Assembly (NCBI GenBank): GCA_023411445.1
Contig: JAEYOT010000827.1
Span: 1 to 7,427 of the forward strand
Direction: 5' to 3'
Source: Pseudomonadota bacterium
GTDB taxonomy: Bacteria > Myxococcota_A > Polyangia > Polyangiales > Polyangiaceae
Length of the DNA stretch: 7,427 nt
The notes under the pieces are model-generated. The model worked only from the letters and a program-made list of their open reading frames with translations, searched no databases and was not told the origin of the DNA. Shown here piece by piece: positions 1 through 6,130 of this stretch. Within the stretch, counting starts at the first letter, position 1, and every line of letters starts with the position of its first letter. Made by a program: the position numbers and the translations under genes.

Positions 1-119
1 TCCGTCGGGCGCGCGCTCTCGCAGGCTTGAGCCAACGCCGGCCGCGGCGAGAGCGTCGCGAGCGCGAGGACCAAAGCGCGCGGGCTGCGCGAGGGGGCGA
101 AGCCCCGGTGCTGGGCCAT
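1..119 (-). CDS. N-terminus of a probable exported protein, cut by the left edge
   Basis: Reading the minus strand from an ATG at 119 gives 39 codons without a stop before the window ends. The start of the protein reads MAQHRGFAPSRSPR, a basic n-region. It is followed by a hydrophobic stretch (ALVLALATL) and a c-region ending in PALA before QA, which fits a signal peptidase I site (cut after ALA, about residue 29). A cysteine follows three residues after the proposed cut. I infer a Sec-exported periplasmic, secreted or outer-membrane protein. Nothing of the mature domain is visible, so no function can be given. It is divergent from the HmuY-like lipoprotein gene, with about 98 bp between the two start codons. 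High-GC DNA can give open frames by chance, but the ordered signal-peptide layout makes a real gene more likely than not. Confidence 0.55.
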   Translation of the reverse strand, partial: MAQHRGFAPSRSPRALVLALATLSPRPALAQACESARPT

Positions 120-129
120 GGCGGCAGGC

Positions 130-152
130 GACAACCACCCGGGCGAGTTGTC
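130..152. repeat. Inverted repeat in a divergent intergenic region (possible operator)
   Basis: GACAAC at 130-135 and GTTGTC at 147-152 form a perfect 6 bp inverted repeat around an 11 bp centre that contains CCCGGG. The right arm overlaps an exact TTGACA on the minus strand (154 to 149), upstream of the left-edge gene. Placement between two divergent genes suits a regulator site. The arms are short, however, and no convincing -10 element lies at the right distance, so the assignment is tentative. Confidence 0.25.
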
Positions 153-217
153 AAGGATTCGCACGGCGTAAGGTCATTCCCCTTGAGCGCCGGGTGCGAC
201 TCCGGACATCCTTGGGC

Positions 218-1300
218 ATGACGCGCGCGCTACTGCCGGGCTTCCTCCTGCTCGCCGCGCTGGGCTGCGCGAGCTCTCCCATCGGCGGCGAAGAGGAGAG
301 CGAAGGTCGAGCGGAGCTGTTGCGGCTCTCCGTCGGCCCGGACCAGCGCGCCTTCATCGAGCTCTCCCGGTCCGTCGCGCTAAAGCTGCCCGCTGACGGC
401 CGCGAGTCGCTCGCGTGGGATCTGGCGCTGCAGGGCCGCAGCATCTTCACCAACGGCGGCGTCTCAGGTCCGGGCAGCGCTGCGGCGTTCGGACCGCTCT
501 CGGCGCCGACGTTCCTCTCCGACACCGCGCCGGACACGCCGCGGCTCTTCACGGATCGCGCGGGCGGCGCGCTCATCGACTGGTACTTCTACGCTGGCAA
601 CACGCACCGGGTGCTCAGCCGCTACCACGTGTATGGCCTGCGCGATGGGGAGCGCCTGTTCAAGCTGCAGCTGCTCGACTACTACGAAACCAAGGAAGCC
701 GCGCTCGTGAGCGCGCAGTACCGCATCCGCTTCGCTGAGGTCTTCCCGGACGGTAGCCGCGGGGAGACGCGGGAAGTGGCGGGCATCGATGCCAGCGTGA
801 GCACCGGCACTGGGCCCGCGGATACGCCTTCGGCCTGCCTGGATCTGGACTCGCCCGAGGTGCTGGCGCTCACTGTCGCCGAGGCTGCCGCCAGGCGCGA
901 CTGGCACTTGTGCTTCCGGCGCGAAGCCGTAGCGGTCAACGGCGGTGTCAGCGGGCCGCGCGGCGTGGAGGCGGTGGACTTGCAGGCGGCTGACACGCCG
1001 AGCGAGACGCAGCAGCAGATCGAGGAGCGCGATGTAGCCACGGAGCTGCCCGCCTTCGACGCCGTCGATCACGAAGTGCTCAGCGACCCGACGCTGGCCT
1101 GGCAAGCCGACGGCGTCGCGACCGCGTTCGGCGCGCGCTGGCTGGAGCCTGGCCCTCCGCCGCTGCGGCCGAGCGACAGCGTCTGGCTCGTGATCGCCGC
1201 AGACGGGGTGAGCAAGTACCTGCTCAGGTTCGAGGAGCTACGCGGGGATCCCGCGCGCGGCCCGGCGCAGCTCAGCCTGCGCTCGAAGCCCGTGCGCTGA
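218..1300 (+). CDS. Lipoprotein with two tandem HmuY-like units
   Basis: The predicted product is a 360-residue lipoprotein. I chose the ATG at 218 because it gives a short, typical lipoprotein signal (MTRALLPGFLLLAALGC) with the lipidated cysteine at residue 17; an in-frame GTG at 194 adds eight residues and cannot be excluded. The first unit has WDLALQG at about residue 67, NGGVSGP starting at Asn79, and later a WYFYAG segment and VYGLRDGERLFKLQLLDYY. This is the layout of the HmuY family: Trp-Asp core strand, N-G-G/S-x-S-G turn, then a beta-strand where the chain 'is read' as x-K-L-x. The second unit repeats the signature: DWHLCF at Trp229, NGGVSGP at Asn241, then VWLVIAADGVSKYLLRFEEL near the C-terminus. 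HmuY of Porphyromonas binds haem outside the cell and hands it to a TonB receptor. Haem binding here is not shown: the known ligand histidines were not aligned and no TonB receptor is visible nearby. Confidence 0.7.
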   Translation: MTRALLPGFLLLAALGCASSPIGGEEESEGRAELLRLSVGPDQRAFIELSRSVALKLPADGRESLAWDLALQGRSIFTNGGVSGPGSAAAFGPLSAPTFLSDTAPDTPRLFTDRAGGALIDWYFYAGNTHRVLSRYHVYGLRDGERLFKLQLLDYYETKEAALVSAQYRIRFAEVFPDGSRGETREVAGIDASVSTGTGPADTPSACLDLDSPEVLALTVAEAAARRDWHLCFRREAVAVNGGVSGPRGVEAVDLQAADTPSETQQQIEERDVATELPAFDAVDHEVLSDPTLAWQADGVATAFGARWLEPGPPPLRPSDSVWLVIAADGVSKYLLRFEELRGDPARGPAQLSLRSKPVR

Positions 1301-1382
1301 GGCAGACCACCATTTTACCCCACTTGGGGGGCGCCCGCTCGGAAGCCAGTAACCGCCGCCGCCGCGGGCGCGTAAGGGCAAC

Positions 1383-2561
1383 ATGGCAGCTTGGAGCTTT
1401 CGAGCCTGGATCGGCCTGTTAGGCGGGGCACTTTTGATGCTTGCTATGGCCGGCTGTGAACGCAAGCACGGCGTGGTCAGCGCCTCCAGCATCTCGCCCG
1501 CGCGCCCGACCGCTGCCAAGATGGAAGACCGCAAGATGTACAGCAAACCTACCGACGCCGAGCTTCGCCAGCGCCTCAGCCCCATCGAGTACGAGGTGAC
1601 GCAGCACGACGCCACCGAGCCGCCGTTCAACAACCGCTACTGGGACCACCACGAGTCCGGCATCTACGTGGACGTCGCCAGCGGAGAGCCGCTGTTCAGC
1701 TCGCGCGACAAGTTCGACTCCGGCACCGGCTGGCCCAGCTTCACCCGCCCGATCGATGAGGCTCGCATCGTGACCCGCACGGACAGCAAATTCGGGATGC
1801 GCCGCACCGAGGTCCGCTCCAAGAGCGGGGACTCACACCTCGGTCACGTGTTCGAGGACGGGCCGCGCCCCACCGGCCTTCGCTACTGCATCAACTCCGC
1901 AGCGCTGCGCTTCATCCCCGAGCGAGAGCTGGCTCAAGCTGGTTACGGCGCCTACCTGTCGCTGTTCAGCGGCCCTGCGCCGGCGCCCGTGGTGAGCAAG
2001 GACAACGTGTGCGCGGCGCCCGAGCACTCCGGGCAGTCCGAGCCTGGCTGCGCGCCCACGCTCGAGACGGCGATCCTGGCCGGCGGCTGCTTCTGGGGCA
2101 TGGAGGAGATCATCCGCAAAATCCCGGGCGTGGTCTCGACGGAGGTGGGCTACACCGGCGGCCGCGCGGGCGTAAAGTACGAAGACGTGAGCTCTGGCCG
2201 CACCGGCAACGCCGAAGCGGTGCGCATCGTGTTCGATCCCAAGCGCCTGTCGTATGAGGACCTCCTGGAGCATTGGTTCTTCCGCATGCACGATCCGACG
2301 ACGGTGGATCAGCAAGGCAACGACATCGGCTCCCAGTACCGCTCGGCCATTTTCGCGACCTCACCGGAGCAGCGCGCCGCGGCTCAGCGCGTCAAGGAGC
2401 GCGTGGACGCGAGCGGAAAATGGTCGCGGCCGCTGGTCACTCAGATCGCCGAGGCGGGCCCCTTCACGGTGGCGGAGGACTACCACCAGGATTACTTGCA
2501 GAAGAATCCCGGCGGCTACACCTGCCACTATCTGAGGGATTTTCCCAAAGTCCCCAAGTGA
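1383..2561 (+). CDS. msrBA: Lipoprotein MsrB-MsrA fusion, peptide methionine sulfoxide reductase
   Basis: This 392-residue enzyme should reduce both methionine sulfoxide diastereomers: MsrB acts on the R form and MsrA on the S form. The start at 1383 is supported by AAGGG a few bases upstream and by a lipoprotein signal ending MLAMAGC, with the lipidated Cys at residue 25, so it probably acts at the envelope facing the periplasm. The MsrB domain spans about residues 53-190: [21 protein letters not shown], then [12 protein letters not shown] and RYCINS with catalytic Cys169. A linker with Cys210 and Cys223 leads to MsrA at about 228-390: GGCFWGMEE with catalytic Cys236, [12 protein letters not shown], and GGYTCHYL with Cys381 as the likely resolving cysteine. 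In MsrB the position that often holds the recycling cysteine (C in CGWPSF) is Thr115, and the domain has no other cysteine besides Cys169. The CxxC zinc pairs of other MsrBs are also absent. There is no thioredoxin domain as in Neisseria PilB. Function is assigned with high confidence from motifs. Confidence 0.95.
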   Translation: MAAWSFRAWIGLLGGALLMLAMAGCERKHGVVSASSISPARPTAAKMEDRKMYSKPTDAELRQRLSPIEYEVTQHDATEPPFNNRYWDHHESGIYVDVASGEPLFSSRDKFDSGTGWPSFTRPIDEARIVTRTDSKFGMRRTEVRSKSGDSHLGHVFEDGPRPTGLRYCINSAALRFIPERELAQAGYGAYLSLFSGPAPAPVVSKDNVCAAPEHSGQSEPGCAPTLETAILAGGCFWGMEEIIRKIPGVVSTEVGYTGGRAGVKYEDVSSGRTGNAEAVRIVFDPKRLSYEDLLEHWFFRMHDPTTVDQQGNDIGSQYRSAIFATSPEQRAAAQRVKERVDASGKWSRPLVTQIAEAGPFTVAEDYHQDYLQKNPGGYTCHYLRDFPKVPK

Positions 2562-2641
2562 CGCCGGCTCGCGCCCGTCGCCGTTTCGTCGCGTAATGTC
2601 CCGATAGCGCGCCCGGTACAACGCCAGCGCAGCGGCTTGGC

Positions 2642-2670
2642 TCGACACGGCTGCTGGGGAGGCGTATCTA
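2642..2670 (+). promoter_or_regulatory. Candidate sigma70-type promoter for the receiver-EAL gene
   Basis: TCGACA at 2642-2647 matches the -35 consensus TTGACA in five of six positions. After a 17 bp spacer comes TATCTA at 2665-2670, a partial -10 match. Transcription would start near 2677 and give a leader of about 22 nt that contains the ribosome binding site. The -10 is only half-consensus, so this is a prediction by eye. Confidence 0.35.
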
Positions 2671-2687
2671 TCTACGGTCACCGAATC

Positions 2688-2692
2688 GGGAG
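2688..2692 (+). promoter_or_regulatory. Ribosome binding site of the receiver-EAL gene
   Basis: GGGAG lies six bases before the ATG at 2699 and is the clearest Shine-Dalgarno-like site in the window. It supports that start codon. Confidence 0.55.
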
Positions 2693-2698
2693 CGAGCG

Positions 2699-3883
2699 AT
2701 GGCGAGCCGCGACACCGAGGTATTGGTCGTAGACGACGAAGAGCTCTTGCGCAGGCTGATCAAGCGGGCGCTGGAGGCCGCAGGCATGCAGGTGGAGACC
2801 GCGGCCAGCGGTGAGCAGGCGCTCGCCATCCTGCGACGAGGCAAGCGCTTCGACACCATCGTCTCGGACCTGATGATGCCGGGCATGGATGGCATGCAGC
2901 TGCTGCGCGAGATCCGGCAGATCGATCTGGAGGTGCCGCTGATCTTTTTGACCGGTAACCCCTCGCTAGCCACCGCCATGGAGGCCATGGAGCTCGGAGG
3001 TTACCGCTACCTCGCCAAGCCGGCGGAAAACGAGCGCCTCGTCGCGGTCGTGCGGGACGCCGCGGCGCACCATCGCCTGTCCATGCTCAAGCGCAAGGCT
3101 TTGGAGGTGTGCGAGGCCGGCGGCTGGCTGATCGAAGAGCTGGACGACCTGGGCGGCCGCTTCGAGCGGGCGCTGGAGCGCCTGTGGGTCGCCTACCAAC
3201 CCATCATTTCTTGGTCGTCACAGAGCGTGTTTGGCTACGAGGCGCTGGTGCGCTCTTCGGACCCGGATCTGTCGACGCCCGGCAAGCTGCTGGACGCCGC
3301 CGAGCGGCTCGGCCGCGTGCAAGAGCTGGGAGAGCGCGTGCGCAACGCGGTGGCGGAGGGCGCGCTTTCGGCCCCACCGGGCGCGCTGGTGTTCGTGAAT
3401 CTGCACGCGCTGGATCTTACCTGTGAGCACCTGTACTCCGTGCACGCGCCGTTAGCGCAGCACGCAGGGCGCGTCGTGCTGGAGGTGACCGAGCGTACCG
3501 CGCTCCACCGCGTGGATCACCTGCAGCACCGCATCGCGCAGCTGCGTGAGCTGGGCTATCGCATCGCGGTCGATGACCTGGGCGCCAGCCACGCGGGGCT
3601 CTCCAGCTTTCGGCAGATCGGGCCCGATATGGTGAAGCTGGACATCTCGCTGGTGCGGGATATCGACGGCTCGGCCTCGAAGACGAACCTGGTCAAGTCG
3701 ATGATCGGCCTGTGCTCGCAAGATCTAGGCATGCGCGTCGTGTGTGAAGGCGTGGAGACCGAGCAGGAGCGCGACACCCTCTTGGGTGTGGGCGCCGATC
3801 TGATGCAGGGCTTCTTGCTGGGCATGCCGGCGCGCGGCTTCGAGCCGGCGCTGTCCGCTCCATCTCAGGCCAGCTCCTATTAG
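2699..3883 (+). CDS. Response regulator with EAL domain, probable c-di-GMP phosphodiesterase
   Basis: This 394-residue cytoplasmic protein joins an N-terminal receiver domain (about residues 5-122) to an EAL domain (about 155-385). In the receiver the acidic pair is Asp12-Asp13, the phospho-acceptor is Asp57 (VSDLMMPGMDG), the switch Thr is Thr85 (FLTGN) and the conserved Lys is Lys107 (LAKP), so it should be phosphorylated by a partner kinase that is not in this window. In the EAL domain the key residues are present: Glu181 (YEALVR), Asn234 (VNLHALDL), Glu262 (EVTER), Asp292-Asp293 (DDLGASHAGL), Lys313 (VKLD), Glu350 (CEGVET) and Gln370 (QGFLLG). This supports hydrolysis of cyclic-di-GMP to pGpG, a switch for motility, matrix and development. 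Loop 6 departs from the textbook DDFGTGYSSL, which may alter dimer-linked activation. There is no GGDEF domain. The gene ends with tandem TAG TAG stops, and the minus-strand neighbour converges on it 19 bp away. It appears to be a single-gene unit. Confidence 0.93.
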   Translation: MASRDTEVLVVDDEELLRRLIKRALEAAGMQVETAASGEQALAILRRGKRFDTIVSDLMMPGMDGMQLLREIRQIDLEVPLIFLTGNPSLATAMEAMELGGYRYLAKPAENERLVAVVRDAAAHHRLSMLKRKALEVCEAGGWLIEELDDLGGRFERALERLWVAYQPIISWSSQSVFGYEALVRSSDPDLSTPGKLLDAAERLGRVQELGERVRNAVAEGALSAPPGALVFVNLHALDLTCEHLYSVHAPLAQHAGRVVLEVTERTALHRVDHLQHRIAQLRELGYRIAVDDLGASHAGLSSFRQIGPDMVKLDISLVRDIDGSASKTNLVKSMIGLCSQDLGMRVVCEGVETEQERDTLLGVGADLMQGFLLGMPARGFEPALSAPSQASSY

Positions 3884-3902
3884 TAGGCGCCGGGCCAGTC
3901 GC

Positions 3903-4778
3903 TCAAAACTCGAACAAGAGACCGACGCCGGGATAGACCACGGCGCCGTCGAGCTCTAACTCGTGCAAGGTGCCATCCACAACCAGGTCGCTGCTGGTCC
4001 AGAGCTTGGCGACGGTGAGCTCCAGCGCGAGAAAGACTCGCTTGTAGCCGACGGCCGCGCCCGCCTGCGCACCGAGGTACGTGGCGACGCCATCGAGCGA
4101 GGCGTGCACGGTTCGCTCGTTCGTCACGCCGGGCAGCGCGGGCTGCTCGAGCTTGAACCCGGTGTCGTAGAAGCCGAACAGCACCCGCGGCCCGGCCCAG
4201 ACTCGATACCAGTTTTCGTGCCGGCCGACGAGCAGCGGCAAGTCCAGCTGCCAACGCGTGAAACCCTCAACTTTTAGCAGCGAGAGTTGGTTGCCGATGG
4301 GAAACTCCTCGGCGTAGCGCGCGCCGCCGAGACCGACGCTCACATCCACGCCGCTCTTGGCCTGCTGCAAGAGCTGATAGCGAGCGCCCAGTCGGATTGC
4401 GCCGGCCGACAGGCGACCGTTCAGCTCGATCCTCTCCCAGGCCGTGTAGGCGATGCCGAAGTGGGGCGTCGCCGAGGGAGGGTTGAGGAGCAGCGCGGCG
4501 CCGGAACGCAGTAGTTGCTCCTGCTCCTCGCGCGTCAGCTCGCGCTGGTCGCCCGCGGCCGAGAGCGCCTCGCCGGCGTCGACGACGTGGCCCATGGCGC
4601 CGGTCGGCACCGACACGTCCAAGCCCAGCTCCGCTTGCACGTGCCCTTTCGGCGCCACGTGCGCTGGCGTGAAGCTAGAGAGCGCAGGCGCGCAGCCAAC
4701 GCAAGGCCCCAGTGATAGTACAAAGTACAGCGCACCCGCCCTGGCTCTCTCCCGCATCGCGTCGAGCAACATAGCCAT
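3903..4778 (-). CDS. Putative outer-membrane beta-barrel or lipoprotein of unknown function
   Basis: I do not recognise the family by name. From the ATG at 4778 the product has 291 residues. Other in-frame starts are GTG 4823 (306 residues, preceded by AGGG), ATG 4772 and ATG 4757; the last would give the neatest signal peptide (MRERARAG, hydrophobic ALYFVLSLG, then PCVGCAP). A cysteine at the end of that signal (VGC) could be lipidated, although the lipobox is imperfect. The remainder has many alternating hydrophobic segments such as VDVSVGLGGARY, YRVWAGPRVLFGFYD and VATYLGAQAGAAVGY. It ends in GVGLLFEF, a terminal Phe preceded by alternating hydrophobics like the signal at the end of outer-membrane barrels. 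Residues about 75-95 of the mature part hold a charged helical insert (REEQEQLLRSGAALLL-like). I infer an outer-membrane barrel or surface-anchored beta protein. It is divergent from the tyrosinase operon and convergent with the receiver-EAL gene, so it is transcribed on its own. Confidence 0.7.
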   Translation of the reverse strand: MAMLLDAMRERARAGALYFVLSLGPCVGCAPALSSFTPAHVAPKGHVQAELGLDVSVPTGAMGHVVDAGEALSAAGDQRELTREEQEQLLRSGAALLLNPPSATPHFGIAYTAWERIELNGRLSAGAIRLGARYQLLQQAKSGVDVSVGLGGARYAEEFPIGNQLSLLKVEGFTRWQLDLPLLVGRHENWYRVWAGPRVLFGFYDTGFKLEQPALPGVTNERTVHASLDGVATYLGAQAGAAVGYKRVFLALELTVAKLWTSSDLVVDGTLHELELDGAVVYPGVGLLFEF

Positions 4779-4823
4779 GGGGACGGAGCGTTGCCCAGAT
4801 TTTTTAGGGCCGCCCGCTTTCAC

Positions 4824-4853
4824 TTGACCCTAGCCTACCCGGGCTCCTATTCG
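4824..4853 (+). promoter_or_regulatory. Candidate promoter for the tyrosinase-solenoid operon
   Basis: TTGACC at 4824-4829 matches the -35 consensus in five of six positions. After an 18 bp spacer comes TATTCG at 4848-4853, a weak -10. A start near 4860 would leave a short leader of about 15 nt with a purine-rich GAGGCGGGAA before the ATG at 4875. The site lies in the 96 bp between the divergent starts at 4778 and 4875. If the minus-strand gene really begins at GTG 4823, the promoter would sit immediately outside that coding region. Confidence 0.35.
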
Positions 4854-4874
4854 CCAAGCAGAGGCGGGAAAATC

Positions 4875-6119
4875 ATGGCTCTGGAGCTTCACCTCAACGG
4901 AAGTCTGCTGGAGGCTGCGCGCTATCTTGGTTGGGCGCCGTCACCGTGCGTCGTCAGGACCGTGGAAGGGCCGTCGCTGCCAGCGTCGCTCGAGCTCAGC
5001 GGCAAGAGTCGGGCGGGCGGTGGCGAGCTGGTCTTTTACACGGAGCTGGGCGCGCCGCCGCAGGAGCGGCTCACGCTGAGCGTACCGCCGCTGACTCGCA
5101 GCGTGCGCTTCTGGGTCGGCGGCAAATTCGGCAAGCCGAGCAGTGAGGACGGCGACACCGCCATCGTCGTGTCGGCTGAGGGCGAGGCTCTGGTCGAGGT
5201 GCCGGTGATGGTGCGCGTTCGCAAGGACGCCAGCAGCCTCACTCCGGCCGAGCGCGATCGTTTTTTGGCCGCGCTGGCGCGGCTGAACGACGCGGGCGCC
5301 GGCGTATTCCAAGTCTTCCGCGAGATGCACGTGGGCCGCGCGTCGGACGAGGCGCACGGACGTACCGGCTTCTTACCCTGGCACCGCGCGTACCTGTTGG
5401 ACTTGGAGCGCGAGCTGCAGCTTCTGGATCCTTCCGTCGCGCTCCCGTACTGGCGCTTCGACCAGCCGGCGCCCAAGCTGTTTCACCCGGCGTTCTTGGG
5501 GCGTAGCGATCCGCTAGGCATCGTCCGGTTCGCGCCCGGCAACCCGCTCAGCTTCTGGGCCACGGACGGCGTTCCCGGCATCCATCGCTTGCCGGAGTTC
5601 GACACGAGCGGCTCGCCGGCGCGCGATGCCGACAGCCTGGGGCCGATCCCGACCGAGCTGGAGACGCTGGCCTTGGGCCAGGACGAAGGCAGCCCATACC
5701 TGGCGTTTTGGGAGAACTTGGAGATGAGCCCGCACGGCTACGCCCACGTGTCGTTCGGCGGCTCGATCTCGGCGATCGGCACCGCCGCGCGCGATCCGCT
5801 GTTCTTCCTGCTGCACGCCAATGTCGATCGGCTCTGGGCCAAGTGGCAGTGGATGTTCGGGCGCTTCGACGCGACCGACCCCGATTCCTATACGCCCAGC
5901 GACCGCGTCGGGCACAGGTTGGACGACACGATGTGGCCGTGGAACGGCGTGACCGGCGGCTTGCGGCCGCCCACCGCGCCGGGCGGCCCGCTCGCTGCGT
6001 CGGCGAGCGCCAGCGCGCCCGGTCCGTCCCCCCTGGTGCGCGAGATGCTCGACTACCAGGGACGGCTCAGCGACCAGAGCCGGCTGGGCTTCGACTACGA
6101 CGACGTGCCCTTCGACTGA
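4875..6119 (+). CDS. Tyrosinase-family type-3 copper enzyme with extra N-terminal domain
   Basis: This 414-residue protein has the tyrosinase core at about residues 125-345. CuA ligands are His152 (FREMH), His161 (DEAHG) and His170 (FLPWHRAYLL). CuB ligands are His287 and His291 (SPHGYAHVSFGG) and His314 (DPLFFLLHANVDRLW), with the family's H-x3-H-x22-H spacing. Such enzymes use O2 to hydroxylate phenols and/or oxidise catechols to quinones. Which reaction applies here is not readable; the residue after the first CuB His is Gly288, where many true tyrosinases have Asn. Residues 1 to about 115 form a beta-rich region not typical of bacterial tyrosinases (ELSGKSRAGGGELVFYTE, SVRFWVGGKFG). The tail has an Ala-Ser linker (about 375-385) and ends in DYDDVPFD. 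I see no Sec or Tat signal. I prefer ATG 4875, preceded by GAGGCGGGAA, over an in-frame TTG at 4791 that would overlap the divergent gene. It is the first gene of a set with the HEAT-like gene 11 bp downstream. Confidence 0.92.
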   Translation: MALELHLNGSLLEAARYLGWAPSPCVVRTVEGPSLPASLELSGKSRAGGGELVFYTELGAPPQERLTLSVPPLTRSVRFWVGGKFGKPSSEDGDTAIVVSAEGEALVEVPVMVRVRKDASSLTPAERDRFLAALARLNDAGAGVFQVFREMHVGRASDEAHGRTGFLPWHRAYLLDLERELQLLDPSVALPYWRFDQPAPKLFHPAFLGRSDPLGIVRFAPGNPLSFWATDGVPGIHRLPEFDTSGSPARDADSLGPIPTELETLALGQDEGSPYLAFWENLEMSPHGYAHVSFGGSISAIGTAARDPLFFLLHANVDRLWAKWQWMFGRFDATDPDSYTPSDRVGHRLDDTMWPWNGVTGGLRPPTAPGGPLAASASASAPGPSPLVREMLDYQGRLSDQSRLGFDYDDVPFD

Positions 6120-6130
6120 GCGAGGCCAGC

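Noticed and set aside
464..1105. Long minus-strand open frame opposite the HmuY-like gene
   Set aside because: Its product is Arg/Ala-rich and of low complexity, as expected of an antisense frame in high-GC DNA. The plus strand has a lipoprotein signal and family motifs.
1312..1330. CCCC-actt-GGGG hairpin and a TTGGGG box between the HmuY-like and msrBA genes
   Set aside because: The stem is short, the T-run is on the wrong side for a terminator, and the possible promoter (TTGGGG, 17 bp, CAGTAA) matches consensus poorly.
2009..2364. Several overlapping open frames inside msrBA on both strands
   Set aside because: They are Arg/Ala-rich shadows with no signal, motif or ribosome binding site, and lie within a gene with unambiguous MsrA motifs.
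3876..3887. CCTA-TTAG-TAGG hairpin at the end of the receiver-EAL gene as a terminator
   Set aside because: The stem is only 4 bp and has no following T-run. It is explained by the tandem TAG stop codons.
4791..4874. In-frame TTG at 4791 as the tyrosinase start
   Set aside because: It would add 28 residues with no clear ribosome binding site and overlap the start of the divergent gene. The ATG at 4875 has a purine-rich upstream site and begins at the first ordered segment.
5708..6130. N-terminal extension of the HEAT-like frame through the tyrosinase gene
   Set aside because: This stretch is an Arg-rich frame-shadow of the tyrosinase coding sequence. The solenoid sequence and its ribosome binding site begin at 6131.
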